A stretch of 64,000 nt of DNA from Hoeflea sp. (GTDB taxonomy: Bacteria; Pseudomonadota; Alphaproteobacteria; Rhizobiales; Rhizobiaceae): assembly GCA_019084245.1 (NCBI GenBank), contig JAHRFE010000036.1, forward strand, positions 98,025 to 162,024, in the 5' to 3' direction. The notes below the pieces were generated by a model. It did not search any database and had not been told where the DNA came from. It worked only from the letters and a program-made list of their open reading frames with translations. The position numbers and the translations under genes are program-made. Shown piece by piece: positions 17,309-26,951 of this stretch (the stretch's first letter is position 1; every line of letters starts with the position of its first letter).

Positions 17309-17679
17309 GTCAGCCTCCGTGCTGTTCGTGTCCACGGGACTGCTCAATGCAAGCGCCTTGCCAGTTGCAGATTTTAACGGTTTGTTAAGGTTGCATGACA
17401 TACCCGGAAGAAAGATGTACAAAAAACGCATCAACTGATGCCTATATTTAATGCATTGCCATTTTTTTGTGCGATGCAGCGTCCGCGTGACGGATCCCTG
17501 AAAGAGCCGCGCACCAAGGCCGGCCTGCGCACAGGTGCGCCCCGCATCCCGCTTTGACATCGGCTCGCGACTCGCGCCACTGGTTGGCCCAAACAGCCTG
17601 TCGTCACTGCGAATGCCTGTGCTATGGCTCAAAAGCCCCGTTCACCTGAACGGCAATCGACCTGCCGGAGGAGCCACCG
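17309..17679. promoter_or_regulatory. Divergent urtA / yhaO promoter region with a palindrome
   Basis: A 371-bp gene-free stretch. GCATCA (17428-17433) and TGATGC (17436-17441) form a near-continuous palindrome 120 bp upstream of urtA in an AT-rich patch. No clear sigma-54 GG-N10-GC element was found despite the nitrogen role of urt. No RNA gene recognised. Confidence 0.4.
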
Positions 17680-18963
17680 ATCGCCGCCTATCGTTTCGTC
17701 CACACCGCCGATATCCATCTCGATTCACCGCTGCGCTCGCTGGCGCTGCGAAATCCCGAGCTTGCGGAGTTGATCGGTTCGGCGACGCGCCAGGCGTTCA
17801 CCGCCATTATCGATCTGTGCCTTGACGAGCGTGTTGATGCGCTGCTGATTGCCGGCGATCTTTATGACGGCGACCAGACCTCGATGAAGACCGCCCGTTT
17901 TCTCGCCGGCGAACTCGGACGCCTGGCAAAGGCCGGCATCCACACCTTCATCATTCGCGGCAATCACGACGCGCTTTCCCGGATTTCGAAGGAACTGGTG
18001 TTGCCCGATCTGGTCAAGCTGTTTGGCGGCCGGCCCGAGCATGTGCTGATCGACCGCGGCCCGGGCGAAAAGCCGGTCGCCATCCACGGCCTGAGTTTCG
18101 CCCAGCCGGTAGCGCCCGAGAGCCTGCTGCCGAAATACAGGCCTGCCATCCCCGACACGATCAACATCGGCATGATGCACACCAGTCTTGGCGGCGCCGA
18201 AGGCCATGACGTCTACGCGCCGTGCAGCCCCGCCGATCTCATGGCCACCGGCTTTGACTATTGGGCGCTGGGCCATATCCACAAACGCTCGTCAATCGAG
18301 AATGGCGGCGCCATCGTCATGCCAGGCATGCCGCAGGGCCGCGACATCAACGAGGACGGCCCCAAATCCGTGACCCTCGTCTCGATTGACGACGACGGCA
18401 CCGTGAGTCTTGAGGAGCGGCCGACGTCTCTCGCGGAATTCGCCCGCGTTGGCATCAATGCAGAGGGCATGACCGAGTGGAGCGAACTGGCGGGTGCCAT
18501 CAGTCAGGCACTCGGCGAGGCGCGCCGGAATTCCGCGTCGCCCGAGCTTGTGGTGCGCCTCGCCTTCTCCGGCGCCACGCCGCTCGCCTGGCGCATGCGC
18601 CGCGATGCAGATTTGCTGATGGCGGAAGCCGAGGAACGCGCCGCGCAGACCGGCGCCACCTGGATTGAAAAGCTCGACATCAGCTGCACGCCACCCAACA
18701 CCCATGGCGTTCCCTCGACCGACCCGCTGCATGAACTCCGGGCGTTGATCGGCACAGCCATTCTCGGCTCGGATGGCTATGAAACCGCGTTCGCAAACAT
18801 CGCCACGAGCCTCCAGACGCAGCTTCCCGCCGATTTGCGAGATCTCTTCGGCACGGACGAGGTTGAGGCACGTGTCGCGCTCTCACGGCTTGCGCGTGAA
18901 GGGGCCGACGACGTGCTCGCCCGGCTCCAGACCGGCTCTGCATCAGCGAGCGAAACCACCTGA
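17680..18963 (+). CDS. YhaO-type DNA repair metallophosphoesterase (SbcD/Mre11-like)
   Basis: A calcineurin-like nuclease subunit, partner of the large ATPase that follows. Metal motifs are FVHTADIHLDSPL near residue 6, IAGDLYDGDQ near 55, FIIRGNHDALSR near 90, and ALGHIHKRSS near 196. The first ATG/GTG/TTG in frame (TTG 17770) would delete the essential first motif. The frame opens only after a stop at 17647; a perfect GGAGGAG at 17667-17673 is followed 6 bases later by ATC at 17680, so an ATC start is proposed (427 residues); CTG 17662 is the alternative. It overlaps the next gene by one base (TGATG). Confidence 0.85.
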   Translation: MAAYRFVHTADIHLDSPLRSLALRNPELAELIGSATRQAFTAIIDLCLDERVDALLIAGDLYDGDQTSMKTARFLAGELGRLAKAGIHTFIIRGNHDALSRISKELVLPDLVKLFGGRPEHVLIDRGPGEKPVAIHGLSFAQPVAPESLLPKYRPAIPDTINIGMMHTSLGGAEGHDVYAPCSPADLMATGFDYWALGHIHKRSSIENGGAIVMPGMPQGRDINEDGPKSVTLVSIDDDGTVSLEERPTSLAEFARVGINAEGMTEWSELAGAISQALGEARRNSASPELVVRLAFSGATPLAWRMRRDADLLMAEAEERAAQTGATWIEKLDISCTPPNTHGVPSTDPLHELRALIGTAILGSDGYETAFANIATSLQTQLPADLRDLFGTDEVEARVALSRLAREGADDVLARLQTGSASASETT

Positions 18964-21900
18964 TGCGCCTCAACCGCCTCGATCTCACCCGCTACGGCAA
19001 GTTCACCGATCATGTCATCGATTTCGGCCCCCGGACCGAGGGCGGCTGCGACCTCCACATTGTCTACGGTCCGAACGAGGCCGGAAAATCCACGCTGTTC
19101 CATGGCTGGCTCGACCTGCTCTATGGCATCGGCGCGCAGAGCAGCTACAATTTCCTGCACCCCTACCCCACCATGCAGATCGGCGCGGCGATCGCGTTTG
19201 AGGGCAAGACGATCGAGGTCATCCGCCGCAAGCGGTCGCAAAACAGCCTGTTTGACGCCCAGGACCAGCCTATTTCCGAGGGCGCTCTGCTTGCCGGCCT
19301 GGGCGGGCTCGACCGCGACGCCTACCGGACCATGTTCTCGCTCGATGACGAGACGCTGGAACAGGGCGGCGAGAGTATTCTGGCGAGCCGCGGCGATCTG
19401 GGCGAACTGCTGTTCTCGGCCAGCGCGGGTCTCGGTGACCTGTCGCAACGGCTGGTCCGACTCCGCGGCGAGACCGAGGACTTCTACAAGTACCGGGCCC
19501 GCTCGGGACGCCTAGCCGAACTGAAATCGGACCTGGCCAAACTGAAGGCCGAGCGCGACCGGCTCGACACCCAGGCGAGCGACTATGCCCGCCTGACCAA
19601 GGCCCATGACGACGCGACGGAGCACCATGCCGAGGCGAGTTCCGAACGCCAGCAGGTCAGGGCGCGGCTTGCCGCCATCAACCGGCTGCTCACCGCGCTG
19701 CCGCGCCTGGGCGAACTCGACACGCTGGCCCGACAGATCGAACCCCTGGCAGGCCTGCCCGATGCGGCACCCGAATGGCGCGACCAGATCCGCAAGTTGA
19801 GCGAGGATGACGCTGCCCTTCAGGCCAGCGGCGCAGCTCTCCATGCGGAAGTCGAGCGGCTGACGGCGGACCTTGAAGCCGTGAGCCTCGATCCCGGCAT
19901 CCTGGCGCTTCAGGACCGGATGGCGGACCTCGACCGGTTGCGCACACGCAACAATGCGGCGGAGGAAGACCTGCCCGACCGCCGCGCTGCGCTGGCCCGA
20001 ATGCAGGGCCGCATCGAACACCTGCTCACGCAATTGGGACGGCCCGGCGAGGCACAGCCCGACCAGTTTCTGCTCGACACCGCGACAAGCGCGGGCCTGC
20101 GCGAGCTGATCGAGGCGCGCACCAACCTCGACGTGCGCCTGGCGACTGCCCGGCGCGAAGCCGAAGACGCACGCGCCGCCCGCGAAGACCTTCAGGCGCA
20201 GCTCGGTGATGCCGGCGGCGCGTCGAACGACATCGCGCCGGACGAGCGGCCACGCCGGATTGCAGATCTGGCAAGCCTCGTCACAGCCATCCTCGGTGAA
20301 GACCATGGGCTGCGGCGGCAGGCAGCCCTTCGCGCCATCCCCGAGGCCCGGGAAAAATGCGACGCGCGCCTGAAAACCCTGTTGCCCTGGCAGGGAGATG
20401 TGCCCACGCTCGAAGCCATGACCCCGCCCTCTGCCGAAACCCTGCGCAAATGGAAGAGCGAGACCGAGGATCTGGAGCGCAAGCTTGCCTCAGCTGACGA
20501 GGAAACCGCCCGCCTGAGCACCCTTCTCAAGCGCCATCAGGCCGAAGCCGCCGCCATCACAAGGACCCGCAGCCTGCCCTCCTCCGAGGCGGCGGACGTC
20601 TTGCGCGCAGCCCGCGATGAGGCCTGGGCGCACCACACATCCAAACTGGATTCCCAATCCGCCCTCACCTTCGAAGCCGCCATGCAGGCGTTTGACGCGG
20701 CCATGGACAAGCGCGCCAGCCATCAGGCGGATGTCGCCAAGCTCAATGAATGCACCGTGCAGATCGCGGTTCTCCAAGCTGATCTTGAAGGTGCCGCGCT
20801 GGCTCGATCGCGACTGGATGCCGCCCGGACAGACCTCATGGGCCGGATCGCAGCAGCCGTCACCGCGCTGTCCCCCGCGCTCCCCAATGACATGACGCCG
20901 GACGCGCTCGCTGACTGGCTCGCCCGCCGCGACCATGCGATGGAGGCCGGTCGCGCCTTGCGCGACCATCTCCGCCAGCTTGAAATCGCGGAAGCGGACC
21001 GCCAGGCCGCCACGGACCGGTTGGTCCGGGTGCTCGCGCCGCTCGACGCCACAATGGCGTCGGACCACGACCTGGAACCTCTGCTCGCCCGCGCACAGGA
21101 CCTCATCAGCCGTGAAACGAAGCTCGAAGCCCAGCGCCAGCAGCTTGCGCAGCAGGAGCGTGCGCTCAGAAAGCGCGAGCTGGATCTGCGCACCGCTGAC
21201 GAAGACCTCCAGGCCTGGCTGCTGGCCTGGAAAACCGCCTGTGCCGGCTGCTGGCTCGGAGAGGCCGGTCGCACGCCCACGGCTGCCGAAATCCGCGAGG
21301 TGCTGCCACTGCTTGGCGAACTGGGCTCCGCCTTGCACGACCGCGCGGGCCTCGCCGACCGCATCGCCAAGATGCAGCAGGACCAGGCGAACTACGCGGC
21401 CAGCCTGCATGAGATCGCCCGGCAAGCCGGCATAAACACCGAGGACGCCTCTGTCGCAGCCGTCGCCCGCCAGCTCGCCACCCGGCTGGCCGCCGCCGAC
21501 AAGGCAAGGGCACGCCGTGCGGACATTGCCGCGCAGATCGAGGACGCCCGGATACGCCAGCGCGCCCACGCCGAAAAATGGGACGCCCATGCCGGCATCC
21601 GCGACCCGATGCTCGCAGCGCTCCAGGCCGAGACCCTCACCGATGCGGCGCTCGCGGTTGACCGGGCTCTCGAGCGCAAGGCCCTGACCGCGCGCGTTGA
21701 CGAGATCAGGCGGCAGATCTGCGAAAGCCTGGGCGCAGGCAATTTTGACGAAGCCCGAGAACACCTCGCCCAGGCCGACAGCGCAGCGCTGGCGGCCGAA
21801 AAGCTCGAACTTGAAACCGCTCTCGACACGCTCGATGCCGATGTGCAGGAACTCTATGCCGCGCGCACCAGTACGGCGAGCGACCTCGCAGCGGTTGGCG

Positions 21901-22448
21901 GCGACGACGCGGTGGCGCTGATCGAGCAGCAGCGCCAGACCATCCTCATCGCCATAGCCGAAGGCGCCGAGCACTATCTCCGGCTGTCGGCCGGGATCCT
22001 TGCCATGGAACAGGCACTGACGCTCTACCGCGAGCGCCACCGCTCCTCGATGATGGCGCGGGCCTCGGAGGCGGTCCGCACCATCAGCCGCGGCCGCTAC
22101 ACAGGCCTCGCCTCCCAGCCCGACAAGGGCCGAGAAACCCTGATTGCGCTGCAGAATGACGGCGCGTCGAAACAGGCGGCGGACATGTCCAAGGGCGCGC
22201 GGTTCCAGCTCTACCTCGCGCTGCGCGTGGCGGGCTTTCATGAATTCGCCGAGACACGGCCGCCGGTGCCGTTCATCGCCGACGACATCATGGAGACATT
22301 CGATGATTTCCGCGCAGAGGAAGCCTTCAAGCTGTTTGCCGGCATGGCGGGCGCCGGCCAGGTGATCTATCTCACCCATCACCGCCATCTTTGCGACATC
22401 GCGCGCGCGGTCTGCCCCGGCGTGACGATCCACGAACTCACGGCCTGA
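18963..22448 (+). CDS. YhaN-type SMC-like AAA ATPase (Rad50/SbcC-like)
   Basis: The 1161-residue ATPase has Walker A IVYGPNEAGKSTLFHGW near residue 35 and the YhaN N-terminal pattern LDLTRYGKFTDHVIDF. Long Ala/Leu/Arg/Glu-rich coiled coils fill residues of about 180 to 1000. The C-terminal lobe has MSKGARFQLYLALRVAGFHEF as ABC signature region and PVPFIADDIMETFDDFRAEE as Walker B. Coupled to the Mre11-like gene by TGATG. The Bacillus YhaNOM group acts on DNA ends; a similar repair role is likely, though phage defence is conceivable for such pairs. Many in-frame stop-free regions on the other strand are codon-bias shadows. Confidence 0.88.
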   Translation: MRLNRLDLTRYGKFTDHVIDFGPRTEGGCDLHIVYGPNEAGKSTLFHGWLDLLYGIGAQSSYNFLHPYPTMQIGAAIAFEGKTIEVIRRKRSQNSLFDAQDQPISEGALLAGLGGLDRDAYRTMFSLDDETLEQGGESILASRGDLGELLFSASAGLGDLSQRLVRLRGETEDFYKYRARSGRLAELKSDLAKLKAERDRLDTQASDYARLTKAHDDATEHHAEASSERQQVRARLAAINRLLTALPRLGELDTLARQIEPLAGLPDAAPEWRDQIRKLSEDDAALQASGAALHAEVERLTADLEAVSLDPGILALQDRMADLDRLRTRNNAAEEDLPDRRAALARMQGRIEHLLTQLGRPGEAQPDQFLLDTATSAGLRELIEARTNLDVRLATARREAEDARAAREDLQAQLGDAGGASNDIAPDERPRRIADLASLVTAILGEDHGLRRQAALRAIPEAREKCDARLKTLLPWQGDVPTLEAMTPPSAETLRKWKSETEDLERKLASADEETARLSTLLKRHQAEAAAITRTRSLPSSEAADVLRAARDEAWAHHTSKLDSQSALTFEAAMQAFDAAMDKRASHQADVAKLNECTVQIAVLQADLEGAALARSRLDAARTDLMGRIAAAVTALSPALPNDMTPDALADWLARRDHAMEAGRALRDHLRQLEIAEADRQAATDRLVRVLAPLDATMASDHDLEPLLARAQDLISRETKLEAQRQQLAQQERALRKRELDLRTADEDLQAWLLAWKTACAGCWLGEAGRTPTAAEIREVLPLLGELGSALHDRAGLADRIAKMQQDQANYAASLHEIARQAGINTEDASVAAVARQLATRLAAADKARARRADIAAQIEDARIRQRAHAEKWDAHAGIRDPMLAALQAETLTDAALAVDRALERKALTARVDEIRRQICESLGAGNFDEAREHLAQADSAALAAEKLELETALDTLDADVQELYAARTSTASDLAAVGGDDAVALIEQQRQTILIAIAEGAEHYLRLSAGILAMEQALTLYRERHRSSMMARASEAVRTISRGRYTGLASQPDKGRETLIALQNDGASKQAADMSKGARFQLYLALRVAGFHEFAETRPPVPFIADDIMETFDDFRAEEAFKLFAGMAGAGQVIYLTHHRHLCDIARAVCPGVTIHELTA

Positions 22449-22665
22449 TCAAAGGCCACCGGTCAGTTTTCCGCAACTGCGAACAGGTTTTGCTTGGCAT
22501 TCCGGGCCTGTGCCGTTATCGAAGCCTCATTCGAGGTGACCCGCAACCGGGTCGCGCCCCCATGAAAACGCAAGACCGCCGCAGCATTCGCCCTCACCCA
22601 GTGGCCCGCTCCTGCTAGCTTCGCACCGAAAAACCATCGTTTAAACGGACAGGAAGCCAATCTCC

Positions 22666-24150
22666 ATGATCTCGTTCAACAGCTATCTCACGCAATGGAC
22701 CGGCAATATCCGCGGCGACATCCTGTCGGGCCTCGTCGTTGCCCTGGCCCTGATCCCCGAAGCCATCGCCTTTTCGATCATCGCCGGCGTCGACCCCAAG
22801 GTCGGGCTCTATGCCTCCTTCTCGATCGCCGTCATCACGGCCATCGTCGGTGGCAGGCCGGGCATGATTTCGGCGGCGACGGCCGCCACTGCGGTGCTGA
22901 TGGTGTCGCTCGTCAGGGATCACGGGCTGGAATATCTGCTGGCGGCAACCGTGCTCGCGGGCCTGATCCAGATCGCCGCGGGTGCCGCCCGGCTCGGCTA
23001 TGTCATGCGCTTTGTCTCAAAATCGGTGATGACCGGCTTCGTCAATGCGCTCGCGATCCTCATCTTCATGGCGCAATTGCCCGAGCTCATCGGCGTGCCG
23101 TGGCTGACCTATGTGATGGTCGCCGCGGGCCTTGCCATCATCTACCTGTTTCCGCTCCTGACCAAGGCGATCCCCTCGCCGCTGGTCACCATCGTCGTTC
23201 TGACCGCCGTCAGCCTCGCCTTCGGCTTCGACATCCGCACCGTCGGCGACATGGGTGCGCTGCCCGACACGCTGCCGGTCTTTCTCATTCCGCAGATCCC
23301 GTTCAACCTCGAAACCCTGTGGATCATCCTGCCCTATTCCGTGGCCGTGGCCGCCGTCGGCCTGCTTGAATCGCTGATGACCCAGTCCATCGTCGACGAT
23401 CTGACCGACACCACGTCCAACCGCAATGTCGAATGCGTCGGCCAGGGCATCGCCAACACCGCCACCGGCTTCATTGGCGGCATGGCCGGCTGCGCCATGA
23501 TCGGGCAGTCGATCATCAACATCAAGTCCGGCGGCCGCGGGCGGCTGTCGTCCTTCGTGGCGGGCGTCATGCTGCTGTTCTTCATCGTCGTGCTCGGCGA
23601 CTGGGTAGCGCGGATCCCGATGGCGGCCCTTGTGGCGATCATGATCATGGTCTCGGTCGGCACCTTCTCCTGGTCCTCGCTCAAGAACCTGCGCACCCAT
23701 CCGCGCTCCTCGTCCGTGGTGATGCTCGCAACCGTCCTCTTCGTGGTGTTCACCCACAATCTCGCCATCGGCGTGCTCGTCGGCGTGCTGCTCTCGGGCC
23801 TGTTCTTCGCCTGGAAGATTTCCCAGCTCTTCGGCGTCCGCTCGATCCTGTCCGACGATGGCAAGTCCCGCACCTATATCGTCGAAGGCCAGCTGTTCTT
23901 CGCCTCCGCGGATGATTTCATGAAGGCCTTCGACTTCCGCGAGGTTCTGGAAAACGTCGTCATCGATGTCTCCCGCGCCCATATCTGGGATATTTCCAGC
24001 GTCGCGGCGCTCGACATGGCGGTGCTGAAATTCCGCCGCGACGGCGCGAGCGTGGACATCATCGGCATGAACGAAGCGTCCGAAACCATCGTCGACCGGC
24101 TCGCCATCCATGACAAGCCGGGCGCGATGGACAAGTTGATGTCACACTGA
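22666..24150 (+). CDS. SulP/SLC26-family anion permease with STAS domain
   Basis: A 494-residue secondary transporter for sulfate, bicarbonate or another anion. The N-terminal two thirds hold about ten to twelve helices, with the SulP signature region [26 protein letters not shown] near residue 25. The C-terminal STAS domain spans about 390-490 and includes [17 protein letters not shown] and [19 protein letters not shown]. In the SulP family substrate cannot be read from sequence. Its closeness to the sox genes is suggestive only. Start ATG 22666 has AGGAAG upstream. Confidence 0.88.
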   Translation: MISFNSYLTQWTGNIRGDILSGLVVALALIPEAIAFSIIAGVDPKVGLYASFSIAVITAIVGGRPGMISAATAATAVLMVSLVRDHGLEYLLAATVLAGLIQIAAGAARLGYVMRFVSKSVMTGFVNALAILIFMAQLPELIGVPWLTYVMVAAGLAIIYLFPLLTKAIPSPLVTIVVLTAVSLAFGFDIRTVGDMGALPDTLPVFLIPQIPFNLETLWIILPYSVAVAAVGLLESLMTQSIVDDLTDTTSNRNVECVGQGIANTATGFIGGMAGCAMIGQSIINIKSGGRGRLSSFVAGVMLLFFIVVLGDWVARIPMAALVAIMIMVSVGTFSWSSLKNLRTHPRSSSVVMLATVLFVVFTHNLAIGVLVGVLLSGLFFAWKISQLFGVRSILSDDGKSRTYIVEGQLFFASADDFMKAFDFREVLENVVIDVSRAHIWDISSVAALDMAVLKFRRDGASVDIIGMNEASETIVDRLAIHDKPGAMDKLMSH

Positions 24151-24166
24151 TGCATGACGCGCTCTT

Positions 24167-24285
24167 AGTGGTGCGATCCAGACAGGTGGTCCCCATCTGT
24201 CTGGACAAATCGCCCCACCAGATCAATAGTTTGTGGGCTGACTTTTCGAGACAGATGGGCACCATCTGTTTCGGCCAGACCACTA
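24167..24285. repeat. RIME-like palindromic intergenic element, copy 1
   Basis: About 118 bp containing two hairpins. Hairpin A: TCCAGACAG (24177-24185) with CTGTCTGGA (24197-24205). Hairpin B: CGAGACAGATGG (24247-24258) with CCATCTGTTTCG (24262-24273), one G-T wobble. A copy in opposite orientation lies at 37560-37677 with compensatory changes. Two large palindromes in about 110 bp is the layout described for Rhizobium intergenic mosaic elements (RIME). Confidence 0.8.
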
Positions 24286-24298
24286 GGGAGGACATACC

Positions 24299-25150
24299 AT
24301 GACCAGCATAATCCTGGCCCTTGTCGACGGATCGGCCTACTCGAAAAGCGTCTGCGACCATGCCGCCTGGTCTGCAGCCCGGATGGAGGCTGGCGTCGAC
24401 CTGCTGCATGTGCTTGACCGCCCCGGCGCCCGCAATTCCGATCTATCCGGCGCGATCACGCTCGGCGCGCGCACTGCCCTGCTTGACGAACTGGCGACGC
24501 TCGACGAGCAGCGCTCGAAACTGCTGCAGCAGAAGGGCCGCGCCATTCTCGATGACGCCCGCGCCATCATCGAGGCCACAGGCCAGAAAGTGGTGGGCGC
24601 CCATCTCAGACAGGGCGAATTCGTGGAAACGGTCATCGAGCAGGAGGGCTCTGCCAGCATGATCATGATCGGCAAGCGCGGCGAAGAGGCCGATTTCGCG
24701 AGCCTCCGCCTCGGCGCCCATCTCGAGCGGTTCATCCGCGCCAGCCACAAGCCGGTCTTCGTCGCCTCCCGCGCCTTCAAGCCGATCGACAGCGTCATCG
24801 TCGCCTATGATGGCGGCGCCTCGAGCCAGCGCCTGGTCGACCACATCGCCCGCAACAAGTTGTTTGCAGGCCTCACGATCGACGTGGTCACCGTCGGAAG
24901 CCGCAACCGCGAGACGGAAAAAGCCCAGGAAAATGCCAAGGCCATCCTCGAAGGGGCCGGATTGAGCGTGGAGACCACCATCATCGCCGGCCAACCGGAA
25001 GCAGTCCTCGCCGACCGCGTCGAGCAAAACGGCGCCTGCCTCGTCGCCATGGGCGCCTACGGCCACTCCCGCATCCGCAGCTTCGTGCTGGGCTCGACCA
25101 CGTCCGAGATGCTGCGGTCCTGCAAGGCGCCGGTTGTGTTGATGCGGTGA
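24299..25150 (+). CDS. Universal stress protein with two Usp domains
   Basis: A 283-residue tandem UspA protein. Domain 1 spans about 3-145 (SIILALVDGSAYSKSVCDHA) and lacks a clear nucleotide loop. Domain 2 spans about 160-283 and ends in the ATP-binding signature GAYGHSRIRSFVLGST followed by SEMLRSCKAPVVLMR. GGGAGGA precedes ATG 24299. It follows the SulP permease across a RIME-like element; SulP-Usp pairing is common and suggests stress-linked control of transport, but no direct role is known here. Confidence 0.88.
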   Translation: MTSIILALVDGSAYSKSVCDHAAWSAARMEAGVDLLHVLDRPGARNSDLSGAITLGARTALLDELATLDEQRSKLLQQKGRAILDDARAIIEATGQKVVGAHLRQGEFVETVIEQEGSASMIMIGKRGEEADFASLRLGAHLERFIRASHKPVFVASRAFKPIDSVIVAYDGGASSQRLVDHIARNKLFAGLTIDVVTVGSRNRETEKAQENAKAILEGAGLSVETTIIAGQPEAVLADRVEQNGACLVAMGAYGHSRIRSFVLGSTTSEMLRSCKAPVVLMR

Positions 25151-25257
25151 TGGGGGATGCCCCGCAAGGGACAAGGGATCCCAAATGGCCCTTCGTCAGA
25201 GTTTCCGGTTTTTCCTGTTGCTCTTGCACCAAGCTCGTACGCATTGAAGGCGCACAA

Positions 25258-25286
25258 TTGACCTCAAGCGCCCATGTCGCTACAGT
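25258..25286 (+). promoter_or_regulatory. Promoter of the DUF1778/GNAT toxin-antitoxin operon
   Basis: TTGACC (25258-25263) and TACAGT (25281-25286) with a 17-base spacer make a near-consensus sigma-70 promoter 26 bp before the antitoxin ATG. ACAGTC occurs twice (25282-25287, 25291-25296) over the -10 and start region, a possible antitoxin binding site for autorepression. Confidence 0.55.
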
Positions 25287-25311
25287 CTGGACAGTCCGAA
25301 TGGAGGCGTCC

Positions 25312-25590
25312 ATGCCAAGAGCAGCAGTCGAAGACAACGAGCGCATGAGCCTGCGCATCGCCGCAGCTGCGAAATCCAAGCTGCTGCGGGCGGCCCTGCT
25401 GCGCAACACCGACCTGACCAGTTTCGTCACACAATCCGCGCTGCGCGAAGCCGAGGCGGTGATCGCAGAAGCGGAAGCCGTCAAGGCGTCGGAGCAGGAC
25501 CATCTGCGCATCCTCGCCCTGCTGGAAAACCCGCCCAAGCCCAACGCGAAGCTCCGCGCCGCCATCGCGGCCCTGCCTGACACGCTGTGA
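25312..25590 (+). CDS. DUF1778 (TacA-type) ribbon-helix-helix antitoxin
   Basis: The antitoxin of a TacAT-type module, 92 residues. The N-terminal ribbon-helix-helix (NERMSLRIAAAAKSKLLRAALLRNTDLTSFVTQSALREAE) binds DNA, and the C-terminal tail (NPPKPNAKLRAAIAA) is the part that wraps and neutralises the acetyltransferase in known systems. ATG 25312 has TGGAGG 5 bases upstream; the longer frame from 25147 crosses the promoter. Its stop overlaps the GTG of the toxin (GTGA), so expression is coupled. Confidence 0.88.
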   Translation: MPRAAVEDNERMSLRIAAAAKSKLLRAALLRNTDLTSFVTQSALREAEAVIAEAEAVKASEQDHLRILALLENPPKPNAKLRAAIAALPDTL

Positions 25591-26114
25591 GCCTTTCGCC
25601 CTGGCACGAGGAAGCGATCCGGAAATCCCATGATCGCGCGTCCTTCGACTGCGGCGATGCCGGGATGACCGTCTTTCTGCAGCGCTTTGCCCGGCAAGGC
25701 CACGAGCAGAACGCGGCCAAGACCTTCTGCGCCATCGACGACGCACGGCCCGACCGCATCCTCGGCTTCTACACCATCGCGCCCGCGTCCGTGGCCCATG
25801 AGACAGTGCCCGCGCCAATGACCAGGGGCCTCGCGCGCCACGACGTGCCGGGCTTCAGGCTCGCCCGCCTGGCGACGGACCGGACCGTTGCGGGGCAAGG
25901 GCTGGGAGGCCAACTGCTGGCCGCCGCCGCCCTGCGCTGCCTCAGGCTTGCCGGCGAAGGCGGCGGCATTCTGCTGATGATCGACGCCAAAAACGACCGC
26001 GCCGCCACCTGGTACGCCTCCTACGGGGCGGAGGCCCTCCACGACAGGCCCCTGACCCTCGTCATGCCGCTGGCCACCTTCGCCCCGGGCTTGCGGGGCA
26101 AGGGGTTGCTGTAG
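25587..26114 (+). CDS. GNAT acetyltransferase toxin (TacT-type)
   Basis: Toxins of this type acetylate the amino group of charged tRNAs and stop translation. The 175-residue protein starts at GTG 25587 inside the antitoxin stop. Family features: SFDCGDAGMTVFLQRFARQ near residue 20, the acetyl-CoA loop TVAGQGLGGQLLAAAAL near 100, and the catalytic tyrosine region AATWYASYGAE near 143. Nothing looks broken. Together with the upstream gene it is a complete type II module at the edge of the accessory island. Confidence 0.87.
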   Translation: MSLSPWHEEAIRKSHDRASFDCGDAGMTVFLQRFARQGHEQNAAKTFCAIDDARPDRILGFYTIAPASVAHETVPAPMTRGLARHDVPGFRLARLATDRTVAGQGLGGQLLAAAALRCLRLAGEGGGILLMIDAKNDRAATWYASYGAEALHDRPLTLVMPLATFAPGLRGKGLL

Positions 26115-26203
26115 GAGCGGCGATTGGGGCGTGAATTCGGTGGGAGTCATCTCCCCTGGCCTAAAGGCGCCGGTGAAGTAGAACCGATAAGCCGCACCTC
26201 TGC

Positions 26204-26947
26204 TCAGCCGCGCCGCAACTCAGCGGCAGCTTCGTCTGCCATAAGCGTTTCGCACGCTAGCACTAGTTGGCGACCATATTGATCCGATGCGTCGAGTACG
26301 CTCTTTTCGGAAACTCCGATGAGAAAAAAGAGGGCGTGGAGGAACCCCACAACGAGCACAGTCCCATATTGGGGCAGTAGCGACCAGTCGGCGCTCCACA
26401 GCATCCAGACACTGGCAGCAACAACGATCGCGTTGATCCCCAAGCCTATCCACTTGAGGCCGAGCAGGTTGCGGCGAAATCCGTAGACAACGTTCTCTTC
26501 AAAGAGAACTTTGAACTTTAAATGGTCGCGAGTCCGTTCGCGCAACCAGTTACCAGCGAGCACATAGAAGGCGTCAGCCTTTTCAGCGTTTTCGGTTTCC
26601 ATAGATAACGTAGGAGCTTTTGCATCGAGTTTCGATGCCAAAAAGGTTTGGTAGCGAGCCTTCGACAGGGAATCTAGAACCTTGTCGCCGTGCCTTAGAA
26701 CCTTCGGAAATGGTCGACCACCGGAAAATGCAAATATCCTTTTCTCGACACGACGGCCAAGTCGCCGCGAAAGATCCGAGAAACCGAAGAAAAGGACTGC
26801 AACCGCCGTAGTGATGAGCACCTGCGGTAGGCCGAGTTCGTCCCAATCCGCTGCGACGCTCGCGAGCGCAAAGACTATTGTCGGGGCGATTGCAAGAACG
26901 GCTGGAAAAAGCCTCGCGCGGATGACGTATGAGTCCAGCCCCTCCAC
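26204..26947 (-). CDS. Uncharacterised four-helix membrane protein paired with a ComEC-like hydrolase
   Basis: A 247-residue protein of no function known to me. From GTG 26947 (AAGGA 8 bases upstream) it has two N-terminal membrane helices (about 12-30 and 38-58), a charged cytoplasmic region of about 115 residues, and two more helices (about 175-196 and 203-222). The cytoplasmic part holds the distinctive segment LRERTRDHLKFK then FEENVVYGFRRNLLGLK, which looks like a conserved family signature. The longer frame from 27268 only overlaps the upstream gene. It starts 4 bp after that gene's stop, so the two are co-translated. The layout recalls membrane effectors of immune systems; that is inference. 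Confidence 0.6.
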   Translation of the reverse strand: MEGLDSYVIRARLFPAVLAIAPTIVFALASVAADWDELGLPQVLITTAVAVLFFGFSDLSRRLGRRVEKRIFAFSGGRPFPKVLRHGDKVLDSLSKARYQTFLASKLDAKAPTLSMETENAEKADAFYVLAGNWLRERTRDHLKFKVLFEENVVYGFRRNLLGLKWIGLGINAIVVAASVWMLWSADWSLLPQYGTVLVVGFLHALFFLIGVSEKSVLDASDQYGRQLVLACETLMADEAAAELRRG

Positions 26948-26951
26948 ACTA

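Noticed and set aside
17428-17441. Sigma-54 promoter for urtA
   Set aside because: The GGCAATGCATT stretch near the palindrome lacks the GC at the required spacing, so it does not fit GG-N10-GC.
18963-22448. Treating the YhaO/YhaN pair as a new defence system
   Set aside because: The architecture matches the known YhaO/YhaN (Mre11/Rad50-like) repair pair closely, and nothing around it is defence-specific.
22538-22553. GACCCG/CGGGTC hairpin upstream of the SulP gene
   Set aside because: Six-base arms with a four-base loop are expected by chance in GC-rich sequence, and no U-run or known leader was seen.
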